From: Amblyornis subalaris
Taxonomy: Eukaryota > Chordata > Aves > Passeriformes > Ptilonorhynchidae
Assembly: GCA_018881555.1 (NCBI GenBank)
Contig: JACAXG010000122.1
Location: 2,229,254 to 2,293,253 of the forward strand
Length of the DNA stretch: 64,000 nt
Direction of reading: 5' to 3'
Notes under the pieces: model-generated
Database searches by the model: none
What the model was told of the DNA's origin: nothing
The model's input: the letters and a program-made list of their open reading frames with translations, nothing else
Part shown: in pieces, positions 26,263-35,495 of the stretch
How positions within the stretch are numbered: the stretch's first letter is position 1
Layout of the letters: the number at the start of each line of letters is the position of its first letter
Translations under genes and position numbers: made by a program

Positions 26263-26322
26263 TCACACACACACACAGACACACAAGACACACACACAGA
26301 CAGACGGACGGACGGACGGCCG
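26263..26322 (+). repeat. Compound microsatellite (CA)n-(CAGA)n-(GACG)n
   Basis: Within the CpG island an interrupted CA repeat passes through CAGA units into four to five GACG/GGAC units. The GACG portion creates regularly spaced CpGs. Such tracts in 5' untranslated regions are often length-polymorphic. No coding role is suggested. Confidence 0.85.
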
Positions 26323-26436
26323 CACGGACACTCGCGCATCCTCGCGCTCGGAGGTACCTATCCACACCGCTCTCGCTCCTCCCGCTCGCGGCGTGCGCGG
26401 CCAGCTCCGCGCGCAGCCCCGGCACCTCGGGTCCCC

Positions 26437-26437
26437 T

Positions 26438-26470
<33 letters not shown>

Positions 26471-26476
26471 CTCCCC
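26437..26476 (+). repeat. Polypyrimidine (TCC)n tract
   Basis: An almost pure C/T run of CCT and CTT triplets inside the CpG island. The purine-pyrimidine strand asymmetry can adopt triplex structure. On the minus strand it reads as glutamate-rich codons, which explains a spurious acidic run in a minus-strand open frame. Confidence 0.8.
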
Positions 26477-26539
26477 CCACTTCCCTCCCCGCCCGCCCCC
26501 TTCGCCGACGCCAAAAGAGGGGGGCAAAGCCGCCGCCCG

Positions 26540-26610
26540 CCTCGTCCCGCCCCGCCCCGCCTCGTCCCGTCGCGCCCGTCCCGTCCCGTCCCGGCCCGCG
26601 GGGCGAAGCG
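26540..26610. promoter_or_regulatory. GC-box cluster with (CCCGT)n repeats
   Basis: Overlapping CCCGCCCCGCCCCGCC boxes (SP/KLF sites) at about 26548-26563 run into imperfect CCCGT repeats. This is the most likely core-promoter region of the island. Repeats of this kind may also be difficult to sequence and assemble correctly. Confidence 0.5.
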
Positions 26611-26895
26611 CTCCGTGGAGAGACTCCGCGACCGCCCTCGCGGCCCCCGCCCTGCTGCGCTCGGGTTACTCTGCGGCTGGAGCCTCTCCTGTTACGATGC
26701 CCGCGGCGGGCGGGAGGGGAGGGAGCCGAGCCGGGGGGGGCCGAGCCCCGTCGAGAAGGGAAGGAACGCGGCCCCGCGGCTCGCCTCCGGGGGGTGCCCA
26801 GGGCGGGAGCTCCACTGCGCCGGCAGCTCTGGGTGGTTTCCCAAACCGCGGGTTTCGGGCTGTTTTCTTCTTGTTTGGTTTCGGTTTGATTTTCT

Positions 26896-26921
26896 CCCCC
26901 CCCCCCCCCCCCCCCCCCCCC
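26896..26921 (+). repeat. Uninterrupted run of 26 C (26 G on minus strand)
   Basis: Twenty-six consecutive C residues lie at the right edge of the CpG island. The minus strand is a pure G tract capable of quadruplex formation, and the plus strand can form an i-motif. Runs this long are unstable in replication and hard to sequence, so the printed length may not be exact. Confidence 0.9.
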
Positions 26922-26926
26922 ACCTT

Positions 26927-26941
26927 ATTGGTGTGGATTGG
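26927..26941 (-). promoter_or_regulatory. Two inverted CCAAT boxes 10 bp apart
   Basis: ATTGG occurs at 26927-26931 and again at 26937-26941, giving two CCAAT boxes on the minus strand one helical turn apart. They flank the CpG island just beyond the C run. NF-Y boxes commonly lie 60-100 bp upstream of start sites, which would place minus-strand initiation near 26830-26870, in the GC-rich DNA. NF-Y works in either orientation, so direction is only suggested. Confidence 0.4.
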
Positions 26942-26949
26942 CTTTTTGT

Positions 26950-26978
26950 CTTTTCCCCTTTTTTTTTTTTGTAAATAG
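26950..26978 (+). promoter_or_regulatory. Splice-acceptor-like tract
   Basis: A pyrimidine tract including 12 consecutive T residues (26959-26970) leads into GTAAATAG, giving a good-looking 3' splice site ending at about 26978 on the plus strand. The following 150 bases still contain several CpGs and end near a second change in composition. An exon starting at 26979 is possible but unproven. Confidence 0.2.
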
Positions 26979-27127
26979 GTAGTCCGGCTGTCCTGGTCTT
27001 CTTCAATGTCGCCTTGAACCCGAATATGCTTGCAAGGATTCCCATTGATCTGCCACCTCTCCTGTGAAGAAGCTCTGCCTTTTATTTTTGATTTCAATAC
27101 CAACTTCATTATCCCCTCAGCTCCTGT

Positions 27128-27195
27128 GCTGGAGATGGAGAACAACTAGCCCTTTCTTTGAGCTGGAGATGGGGAGCAGCTAACCCTCTCTTAAA
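27128..27195 (+). repeat. 34-bp tandem duplication
   Basis: Two adjacent 34-bp copies start at 27128 and 27162, both beginning GCTGGAGATGG. They differ at about eight positions, including ACAACTAG versus GCAGCTAA. The copy phase is exact, with no indels. It lies between the CpG island and the ancient CR1. Confidence 0.75.
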
Positions 27196-28200
27196 GCTGC
27201 TCATGGGTTTGCAGATCTCCACTGTAATCATTCTACATCATTACATTGCCTGGCTGAAGAGTTGTAGGTTGCTCATGAGGACCTTTGTCCACAGACTGTG
27301 CCCTACCTCTTACCATACTTGATGCCCTCTTGAGCATAACCCTGATCTAATGGATCTTAATTTGAGTTGAAGAAATGCACGGTATTTAAGATGTGAGCAA
27401 ACCATGGATTTGTACAGTGACATGATGATGTTTTTTCTTGACAATACTCTGTGAGGAACTTTTGAGCACAGGAGGTGATGTTTCTATGGAACGGCTTGTC
27501 ATAACACTGAGATTTTACTCATGCCAGCTCAGCGTCCACCATTTTTAATGACTGTTTATCCACGCATGTCATTTTACATTTACCTATACTGGATTTCTTA
27601 TATTGCACATTCAATCTCATAATGTCCATGTATAGTTCTTCACAATCTTTCCTCCTACTACGGACAAAGAAATACCACTGATAACCTTTGCTATTTGACT
27701 CCATTCCCAGGTAAGGTATGAGTACGTTGAACAGCACACATCACAACACTGACCCTTGAAGAACGCTGCACCATCCAGCACCTCCCTCCATTGTGAGAAC
27801 TGGTGATTTATTCCTGTACTTTGAATTTTATCTTCTAAGCAATTACTGAGCTATACCAGGGCTTTCCTTCTTCTTATTGTCACTGCTTAGTCTCCTTAAA
27901 AGCCTTTGTCAAGAACCTTTTAGAAACCAGGTCTGATATGGAAATTAGATCACCCTTATCCACGTTTTTGCTGACCCTTTCAGACACCTCCAAGAGGTTT
28001 GTTTACGGCAGGACTTTACAGCAGCGATGTTGACCCTTCTCAGATAGATTGCATTAATCCGGGTGTCCTTTAGTTCTAACCCAATTGACATCTCTGTTTT
28101 TGGACAGTACAGGCATGAGGTTTGCAAGCCTCTAGCTCTCCAGTCTGTATTGAAGTTTAGTGCCGCATTTTCCACCCTCCACTCTTCAGATGCCAATGTT
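27180..28200 (-). mobile_element. Ancient CR1-family LINE fragment, minus strand
   Basis: Read on the minus strand, this degraded copy runs through the C-terminal half of a CR1 reverse transcriptase. At 27519-27737 the translation begins MLFNVLIPYLGMES, matching the start of the LFNIFINDL block of CR1 elements. It continues through CEELYMDIMRLNVQYKKSS and GKCKMTCVDK, which fit the usual thumb-region pattern (cysteine-glutamate helix, then KFN.DKC). Plus-strand text at 27700-28000 mirrors the antisense of the LINE core in order. Only short open segments remain and the YADD-type catalytic box is not intact. Divergence is much higher than in the 48 kb copy, suggesting an insertion that predates modern birds and a CR1-L-like subfamily. 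The left end is uncertain. Confidence 0.75.
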
Positions 28201-28335
28201 TTAAATGGGAGGTTGCATGCTGCTATTGATAGTTAAGCTGCTGCATTCTCTGGTGAGAACTCAAGGACATAGATGCTCACTTAGAGGCTCAATTGCTACC
28301 TGAATGCTGAGTGATGATGAAGATTGTTTATAATA

Positions 28336-28392
28336 AAAGGTAATGGTATAAGGAAACTGAGGCACACATAGATAACTGCAGACCTGTAAGCT
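28336..28392 (-). mobile_element. Possible MIR-like SINE fragment, minus strand
   Basis: AAGGAAACTGAGGCACACAT followed by AGATAACTGCAG resembles the reverse-complement core of MIR/CORE-SINEs (GGAAACTGAGGCACAGAGAG, then TTAAGT). Only some 40 bases are alignable and the rest has drifted. A chance match is possible. Confidence 0.4.
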
Positions 28393-31074
28393 GGTGCTAT
28401 TAATATAAGTAAGAGGCTATCCTAATAATCAACTACCTGTGGCCACAACTCTCTTAGCAAATATATTGTCTGAAAGGGCACAAGAGTATGGTACAGACAA
28501 AATCCCACCAAGGTCTTCAACCCAGGGAACTGGGTTGCCATTCTGCCTACTGACAGCCATCTGTTTTCTCTCTTTTAGACTTCGTTGTACGTTCTCTGGA
28601 TCAAGGATGGGCTTTTTGAATGAACATTTTTTACTTGATACTAGCATGGGGCACAGGAAGAACGAAAGGAGACCAAGTCTGAACGGGGGTGTTTCAGCTG
28701 CACCATCTAGGAATGTCCCCCCAGAATGTCTGCAATTCGTTTACCTGCCCAAAGACAGGACTCCTAGCCTTTGTCCTTCCAGGATAAGGTGCTAGAACCA
28801 CAGTACATCGCCATTCAGCCTATTTGCAGAGAGCAGGCAGGGAGTAAAGGAAAGCTGCAGCTGTGCATGGACATACATTGCTGATCATGCCCTGCACATG
28901 ACAGTCTGTACTCCCACGGATAGGCATGCCATCCAAAGGGCAATATGGGGATGTGAAGGAGAGAAAGAGGAAAAGGAGCATGGGAGTTGCATCTCATTTG
29001 TATGTTTCGCAGGTCTGACCACATTTATTTGGGTTTTAGGAAATTCAGCTGTTAGAAACAGCATAAGACAGTTATCGGAAGGGAAGAAAGGAAATAAATT
29101 AGTCTTTTTTACTTGTGGAAACCTTCAGAGCCATGCAGAAAGGTCCTCTCCAGGCCTCAGAATCATGATTAAAATAAGCATAGACCAGTCTCATGCTTTC
29201 TAAAGGTCCCAAGTTTTGGAGACTGGCAATACTGGACTGTAGAGAAAAATCTGTGGTAACCAATGATGTTACACTGTTAAACGGGGAATTTCAGACCTCC
29301 TCTTCCTGGGTTCACATCCCTCTATCTTTCTGTTCCAACAGTTACTTTCTGTCCGTTTCCTGCTTTCTCGCCTCATACAAGATAGGACTGAAGTGTGTGA
29401 CTACAGCACACATTTTCTTCCATTAGATAAAGCAATATCACAAATGAGACTGATGCAGTTTGTTAATGCTTTGTAATTTTTTTACAGCATCACAGAGAGA
29501 TTCAGGTAAGCGGAAAGAGCAATTAATCTTTGCCAGCATGTAGTCTTCCCTTATTTTTACTGTAACATTAAAATACCTTTACTTAAATAATGAACTGCAA
29601 GATTAGTTGGCATTAGTTGGTATTGTCCTAAAAACTCTGAAAGGAGGAAGACTATAAAGATAGCTGCATTAACCAAATATTTGTTAAGAAAAAGTTATTT
29701 TTAACACTCACATGGCAGTGCCTCACTTGTCATTCTACCTCAGGCCTGCTTTATGTGCTTTTGAACTGAAAAGGTATTATCCCCAGTATTAACCTCATTC
29801 CTCTTCCAAAGACTGACCAATTTACATCCCAAGATTGTGCTGAAAATGTTGGAAAAATCGACAAAAACAGATCTTGAGATTAGTGTGGCATCTTGGAAAA
29901 CATCAAGGGACTGTGACGGCGTATCTGAACTTCTGCTTGCAGGGGAGTGCAAAACCGAGGATGTTTTTCTACATATGCAGCCTGTGGACATGAGAACCAG
30001 TGCCACTGAAGTCAGTGGTAACGGCAGATGCTCAACATCTCTGACAACTGGGACACGTGCTTATGTGAGACCTTGTTATTATACAAAAAGGCTCTTATTC
30101 CTACTCTTTTTATCTCTGCCATATAAGCTGACCTAGTTTACAATCTGCCTCTGTACAGATGTGTGCTCTTCCATAGGCAGAAAGAGGATGGAACCATTGC
30201 CAACAAAGAGTGCCTGGAGTTAGAAAGGGGAAGAGACACAGAGCAGCTCAGGATGGGGAGAGAAAGAGAAGGAAATGAAAGACAAAGACATTTGGAGGAG
30301 AAGAGAGAGAAACAGGGAGAGAAAAGAGTGAAGCTGTATTAGTATCTGCTGCTCCTGCTTTACCCAGGAGGGTTACTCAGTCTTTGCTTTGGGACCTTCT
30401 CAGTATATGGGAGCCTGGTTTCAGTGAGGCAGATTTTTTTGCTGTTATGCGGTAAACCTTCAAATGGAGAATAATTTGAAGGAGATACTTCTTCCGATTA
30501 GAAATTCTTTCAGGCTGCTCTTTACAGCCCAGCACACTATTCTTGTTCTCTATGAACTCTGAAAGATGCTGAGAGCAATGCAGAATAAAGAAAGGAAGGA
30601 AAATACTGTGATAATGATGCTGAATATGCCAGGCAGTTTTATAACATTTATTAAATGAAATGCAGTCCTGAAAGGTGATGCCTGATATGGTAGCCTCCAC
30701 ACTGAATTCTACTGAATATGAAAAATGTGTTTTGCTTGGGATGCAGATTTTAAAGTCTGTTAGATGGCTGTCAGAAATTTTGTGATTAGATTAATTTTCA
30801 TTTTCTTGTGGTACTGGTTGTTTTTCTGACTGCAGAAAAGCATGCAGATGAGCTGGATGAGGGAATGCACCAGCTTGTAATAATGTGTGTGAGATAAAAA
30901 TGGTACTTCAGTGTATTCTCTGTGCATTTATAAAACTAATGAATGCAGAGATCCATCAATCAGTTAGCAGAAGAGCTATAGGAAGTTTGGAGGTCACATT
31001 CATAAATGCTTTATATTCAGTGCAGGGATGAAATATTGTGAATTACAGAGGCAAGGAGCTGCTGGTAGAGAACT
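28393..31074. other. Gene-free noncoding stretch
   Basis: No gene is supported. The longest open frame is 118 codons at 28439-28795 and lacks domains. A purine-rich tract lies at 30173-30333, and a perfect TTTTTTT-type pyrimidine run at 29478-29484 is trivial. Nothing else is distinguishable. Confidence 0.65.
30173..30333 (+). repeat. Purine-rich (GA) low-complexity tract
   Basis: A run of about 160 bases is strongly biased to A and G on the plus strand, with many GAGA, AGGAGA and GAAAG words and few pyrimidines. It is simple-sequence DNA with triplex potential and lacks a regular unit. Confidence 0.6.
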
Positions 31075-31175
31075 GACTGGTGATGCCTGTTCTATTCCTG
31101 GCATTGCTGTTGACTTGTGATGTGACTGAAGGCAAGTCACTTTCCCGTATTTGTCTATATCAGTTGTTGAATTTT
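31075..31175 (+). mobile_element. MIR/CORE-SINE fragment, plus strand
   Basis: TTCTATTCCTGGCATTGCTG at about 31090-31109 continues with TTGACTTGTGATGTGACTGA and AGGCAAGTCACTTTCCCG. The order and wording fit the MIR core (CCTGGCTCTGCC, ACTTGCTGTGTGACCTTGGG, CAAGTCACTTAACC). The match is diverged by perhaps a quarter but is continuous. MIR-like tRNA-derived SINEs are rare and old in birds, so this is an ancestral amniote insertion. It has no coding content. Some MIR copies have been retained as enhancers. Confidence 0.65.
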
Positions 31176-33190
31176 AGGAGAGGGACTGCCTGTTAGTGGA
31201 AGTTTGCAAAATACAATAGGACCTCAGCTGTGATTAGGGAGTTCAAATAGTAACAGTTCATATATAGTATGAACTTAAAGAAATATTTTCTGAAGTTATT
31301 CACCTGACTAACAGGCTCATTTACACACATCTATTATGTTGTGGAATAGCTTGGCAAGATCTCTATCAGCAACTCACTACATGAGTAATCTCATTGACTT
31401 AAATGTGACTCCTTGAGTGAGTAATGTTTTAGTACTGGCTCCATAAACTGTTTTAGTCATCATCGGCTTACAAACTACGTGTGCAACCCTGCAAGCACTT
31501 ACCACACAGTATAGTGTGTTTTACTGCAAGCAATTCTGTCACAGGAGTAATACCCAGTAGTAACTGTTTGTGTAATCTACACCCACATGAAGAAGTTACT
31601 CTGTTCTGCAGTTGAAAAACCAGCCAAGTTTCCCTGGCATTATGTTCTCTCGATTCATGGGAAGTGTTAGTTTTCCTTCACAAGAAATCCAAAGAAGTAT
31701 TCGGTACCTGTGATATTGTAAAGAAAAAAATCTATTTTATTGCAGCTTGCAGGGGTACCACTGCATAACCGACTCATGAATCTCCCTCCCTGTGGAAAAT
31801 GCAGTCGTTGCAAATCTGGAACTGTAAAGTTTCACTTAAAGTTCTTTACAGTCTTGCTCTAGCTAATGTTTCTGTTTTGATTACTCTTGCCTTATCTTTG
31901 TCTCTTTGTACCCTCTTCCACAATAGCTCCTGTTTCTTTCCACTGTTGTGAGCATTGTGACTCCTTTCAGTCTGCTCCTTTTCCTAAGGGTAGAAAAAAA
32001 ATGTCATTCAGTAGTATCCCTCTTTTATTCTACAAATCCCTCTTTCAAGTCTGCTTCATCAATAACACCAATACAAGGCAGTCCTGAAAGATGGCTTGCC
32101 TGTGTCCAGCTTGCCTGATTGAGCCTGATCATCCCAGGGGCAGGAAGTGTATCTCTATGTACTTTTTGAATTACTGTCTACATAGGAAGAGCCATATAAA
32201 TATAGCACTACTTGTTCCCACAGCATTATATATTCAACATTTATATCAGCCGGTGGGGCACAATAAACATGGACTACAGTACTTCAACAGTTTTTTACAG
32301 TTGCAGATTGTTCCTGCAACAGAACAGGCATAGTGAAAAAGATTTAAAGAGCAGTCATTATTTTAGAAATAGGGAACCTCTGTAACTCTTCTGTACAATA
32401 CTTGAATAGCATATTCTCACAAAAAGTGTTTGTTTGGGAACTAAAGAGCTTGATCCAAAGCCCAATGGAGACTCTTCCAATGCATTCAATAAGCTTTGGA
32501 TTAAGTCCTTCCTGAGGAACAGATGCAGGCTTTTATTCACTACCAGTGGAACAATAAAAACAACAAGACAAAGAATAAAGTTGTCTGCAGAGAATAAAGC
32601 AGTGTTGTCCTGCAACAGCTTAAATACATTAGGCTCTATAGTTAAAAGAAAGTCCTGTACAGTTAGTCAAATTGTTTGTGTAGGCAATTCACAAAATGTA
32701 CAGTCCAGAAATGTTTAAGTATCTACACATAAACACCCATACATAGTGTATCCCACTGAGTATTCAACTTTGTAGTATTTACAAGAACTGAGTTATAAAT
32801 GTAATTATGAATTCCAGTTGTTCAAGCAAAGATAACACAGAAATAATTTGTTGTCATTAATCATCAAAACTGTGATAGGAAAAGGAGACAGAACTTTTTT
32901 TATGCCATAGCTCTTAGATGGATCCAAAGTGTTTATTAAGACTTCGACTTGAGACAGGCTTTCCTTTAGTAAGTTTATCTCATTTAAAATAGTTATTTCT
33001 TATCTGGCCCATGATGTTATCAAAATGCAACCAATAATGAGCGTTGAGGTGCAGAGACCTCTCCTGCCCCTGCAGAAAAAGCTGGGGTCAGAGTCACCCC
33101 AGGAAAAACAGTCAGATAAGGGAGATAAGCAACTCCGGGAGACATAGGAGAGTGGACTGAAGTAAAAGGGGCAGCAAACAAGAAGAAAAA

Positions 33191-33223
33191 TTAGCAGAAA
33201 CTAAGCTTTAGCAGAAACTAAGC
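33191..33223 (+). repeat. 17-bp period tandem duplication
   Basis: TTAGCAGAAACTAAGC occurs at 33191-33206 and again at 33208-33223 with one T between. The copies are identical, so the duplication is recent. Confidence 0.85.
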
Positions 33224-34255
33224 AGGGTGGCAACCTGGGACTTGCAGCAGGACAAAATATGAAGAGAATCTAATCAGAGGCTTTCAAAAGGCCTGTGTAG
33301 ATCTTATGAAGAGATAGAGTGGTAGAAAAAGAGTGAAAATTATGTTTTTGAAACACCTGCATGGATTTATGTAGAAAGTAGAAATTGGAAAAGAAGCCTG
33401 GATTAGAATAGGTTGCAGTTACAGCAAAAAAGACCTTCATAATGAATATGTGGAGAGAGACAGGTAGATTTTGAAAGAACTGAGGAATAGTCAGAATCTA
33501 GGGCAAAAAAGTGTGATGAGCAGAAACAGATGTTACACAAGACTTTAACAAGGAAAGAAAAAAGAGAATCAAAAGCCGACAACTAATATTATACTAAGCT
33601 ACTTCTATAACTCTTAAAAATAAAACCATTTAAACTGTACCTGCTCATATTGAAATATTCCTAACCTTTTCAGCTCACAAGTAGTAGCCTTTGAAACAAG
33701 TCTGTTTTCTTAAATTCTGTACATCTAATTACTAGCCAAAGCTGACACAGTGCTTACTTCTGTTCCAAACACTAACTAAATGCAGAAGGGCACATTTTGT
33801 CATGCTATCTTTTCTTGGAGCATTACCACAGATGTGCTCTGGCAATAATGGAGAAGAGAAACCCTTCTGCCTTTGCTTTTACTCCTACATGGGGAATCCT
33901 GTAGTTCAGCCTCCAGTGACTGAAATCCCTACTACCTAGAACATCAGGACCCTCTTACCATACTCCTAACATTTTCACCTTTATGTTGCTACAGTCTTAA
34001 TGAATGGTCCTGCAAATTCTCGATACCTGTCAGTCTTCTGAGTTTTGCACATTGAAGTACTAATCTTCAGCAGTTAAGCTGCCTTCTTAACACACTTTAC
34101 CAAGACCTCGCAAGACTCAAGGCTGAGTCCTTCTAGCACTATTGCAATGGTGTTAAATGTCTCCATTATGTCATCTGCTGCAGAGTGGGTGGCAACACTA
34201 GAAATGACTGAGAAAACCAAGACTACCTGAAGGTTCTCAGAAAGTCAGAGATAAA

Positions 34256-34296
34256 TGGATAATATTTCAAAGAAGTGGATAATAGTTTCAAAGAAG
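34256..34296 (+). repeat. 20/21-bp tandem duplication
   Basis: TGGATAATATTTCAAAGAAG at 34256-34275 is followed directly by a 21-base copy at 34276-34296 that differs by one inserted G. It is a local slippage-type duplication. Confidence 0.85.
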
Positions 34297-35473
34297 AAAT
34301 TCTTTGTGTCATGACAAAGAATGTGATTTTTTACCTCAAATAACAGTATCACAGTTTCCTAAAGATGTGTCCCTTTCTTGAATTAGAAAGGGAACAGGCC
34401 CAATGACCAAACCTATGTCCAGCCTGAAGGACTGGCTGTCCCTGCAATAAGCTGAGGTCTTAGCTTCACTGCTTTTTCTGATCATCAGAAGTACAATCAG
34501 GCAAAATGAAACTATAATAGACAATACAAGAACCTGATAATAGGTCTGCTGATTAAATATACACCATATTCTGTATGGAAATCCAGCTCTGCACTACAAA
34601 ACTGCTGTGTATTTTAATGTCTAACTCACATACTATTGGAGCAGGCAGTCTTATTTGTCTTTGGATATGGAGGTAGGGTGGCATGTTTTTAATAGGTGCC
34701 ACAGCTTGGCAGTGTTGTTACTTTGCTTAGACAGTTTCCATGCAGAGTCACAGAAATAAAATTAGAATGCCAGAGGTCAAACATAATTTCTGATCACTTT
34801 GAATGACTGATGAATCTCTGGTTCCCCTGACCAATGTTGCTTGCCTCCATCATGATACAAAGGTGCACTTGAGAACAATTAGCAGAAAAAACTGGAAATG
34901 AACTCTTAGCTGTGTGCTGTGAGATGCAGTTCAGTGACTCAGATGAATCCTCTTGTCCTTCACCCAGCCCAGCTCTGCTGACTTCAGCATGAGGTGAGCT
35001 TTGGACAGGACCAGGGATGGAGAGTGCAGCCTGCGAAAGCAGTGATGAGAGCTGGCAGGAACCAGCTGTGGAAAGCATCAGCTGCAGGAAAGAAACTATT
35101 TGCTCTTTGAAGATGGCTTGTACCTTGTCTTGGTGTTTTGCTGCATACTGTGTCTAAATTTCAGCAGTATCCCTTCATGGCTGGCATAGCAGCAAGATAT
35201 GCCTGAAACTGCCTGAAAGGTCAGAAAGAAGGGGATATGAGCCCATGCAGGCTTACACTTCAAAAGATAACCAGAGTTTTTTGCTATCTGGCCTCACAAT
35301 CTTCAGATACGTGTACTGTGCAGAAAAAGCTCTTCCTTTGTAAACAGATCCAGAGTGCTGAAAATATCAAAGTCTCCGTCATTTTGAGTTTAAAGTTTTC
35401 ATCCACAACACATTTATGGCAGCAGGGCAAGAGGGAGGATGAGGGGAAGTGGCATATCCTAAATCTGCTTGAA

Positions 35474-35495
35474 TTTTGTTTGTTTGTTTGTTTTT
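35474..35495 (+). repeat. (TTTG)n microsatellite
   Basis: Four TTTG units in a T-rich context. Simple-sequence DNA. Confidence 0.85.

Larger units (their letters stand above)
25670..26880. promoter_or_regulatory. CpG island, likely promoter and first exon of an unidentified gene
   Basis: GC content and CpG density jump sharply at about 25680 and fall again near 26900, in a window otherwise CpG-poor. Inside are many GC boxes (CCCGCCCC-type, clustered at about 26540-26610), polypyrimidine tracts and no TATA box at a fixed place. This is the standard form of a vertebrate CpG-island promoter. Direction is not decided. A GAG|GTACCT splice-donor-like site at 26351-26359 would fit a plus-strand first exon, whereas CCAAT boxes on the minus strand at 26927-26941 would suit minus-strand transcription into the island. 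Long open frames in every phase (up to 436 codons on plus and 201 on minus) are caused by lack of stops in GC-rich DNA. They carry no domain, so no protein is called. It could serve a lncRNA or a long coding gene whose exons lie outside. Confidence 0.8.

Noticed and set aside
25645..26978. Open frames of up to 436 codons (plus) and 201 codons (minus) in all phases
   Set aside because: They coexist in several overlapping frames, consist of low-complexity P/R/G/S-rich sequence, and are explained by few stop codons in the GC-rich CpG island. The poly-proline end is the C26 run.
26666..27145. 159-codon minus-strand frame across the C run
   Set aside because: Its glycine run is the C26 tract and its lysine run the T12 tract. 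The part at 26990-27100 looks protein-like, but there is no domain or start/splice evidence.
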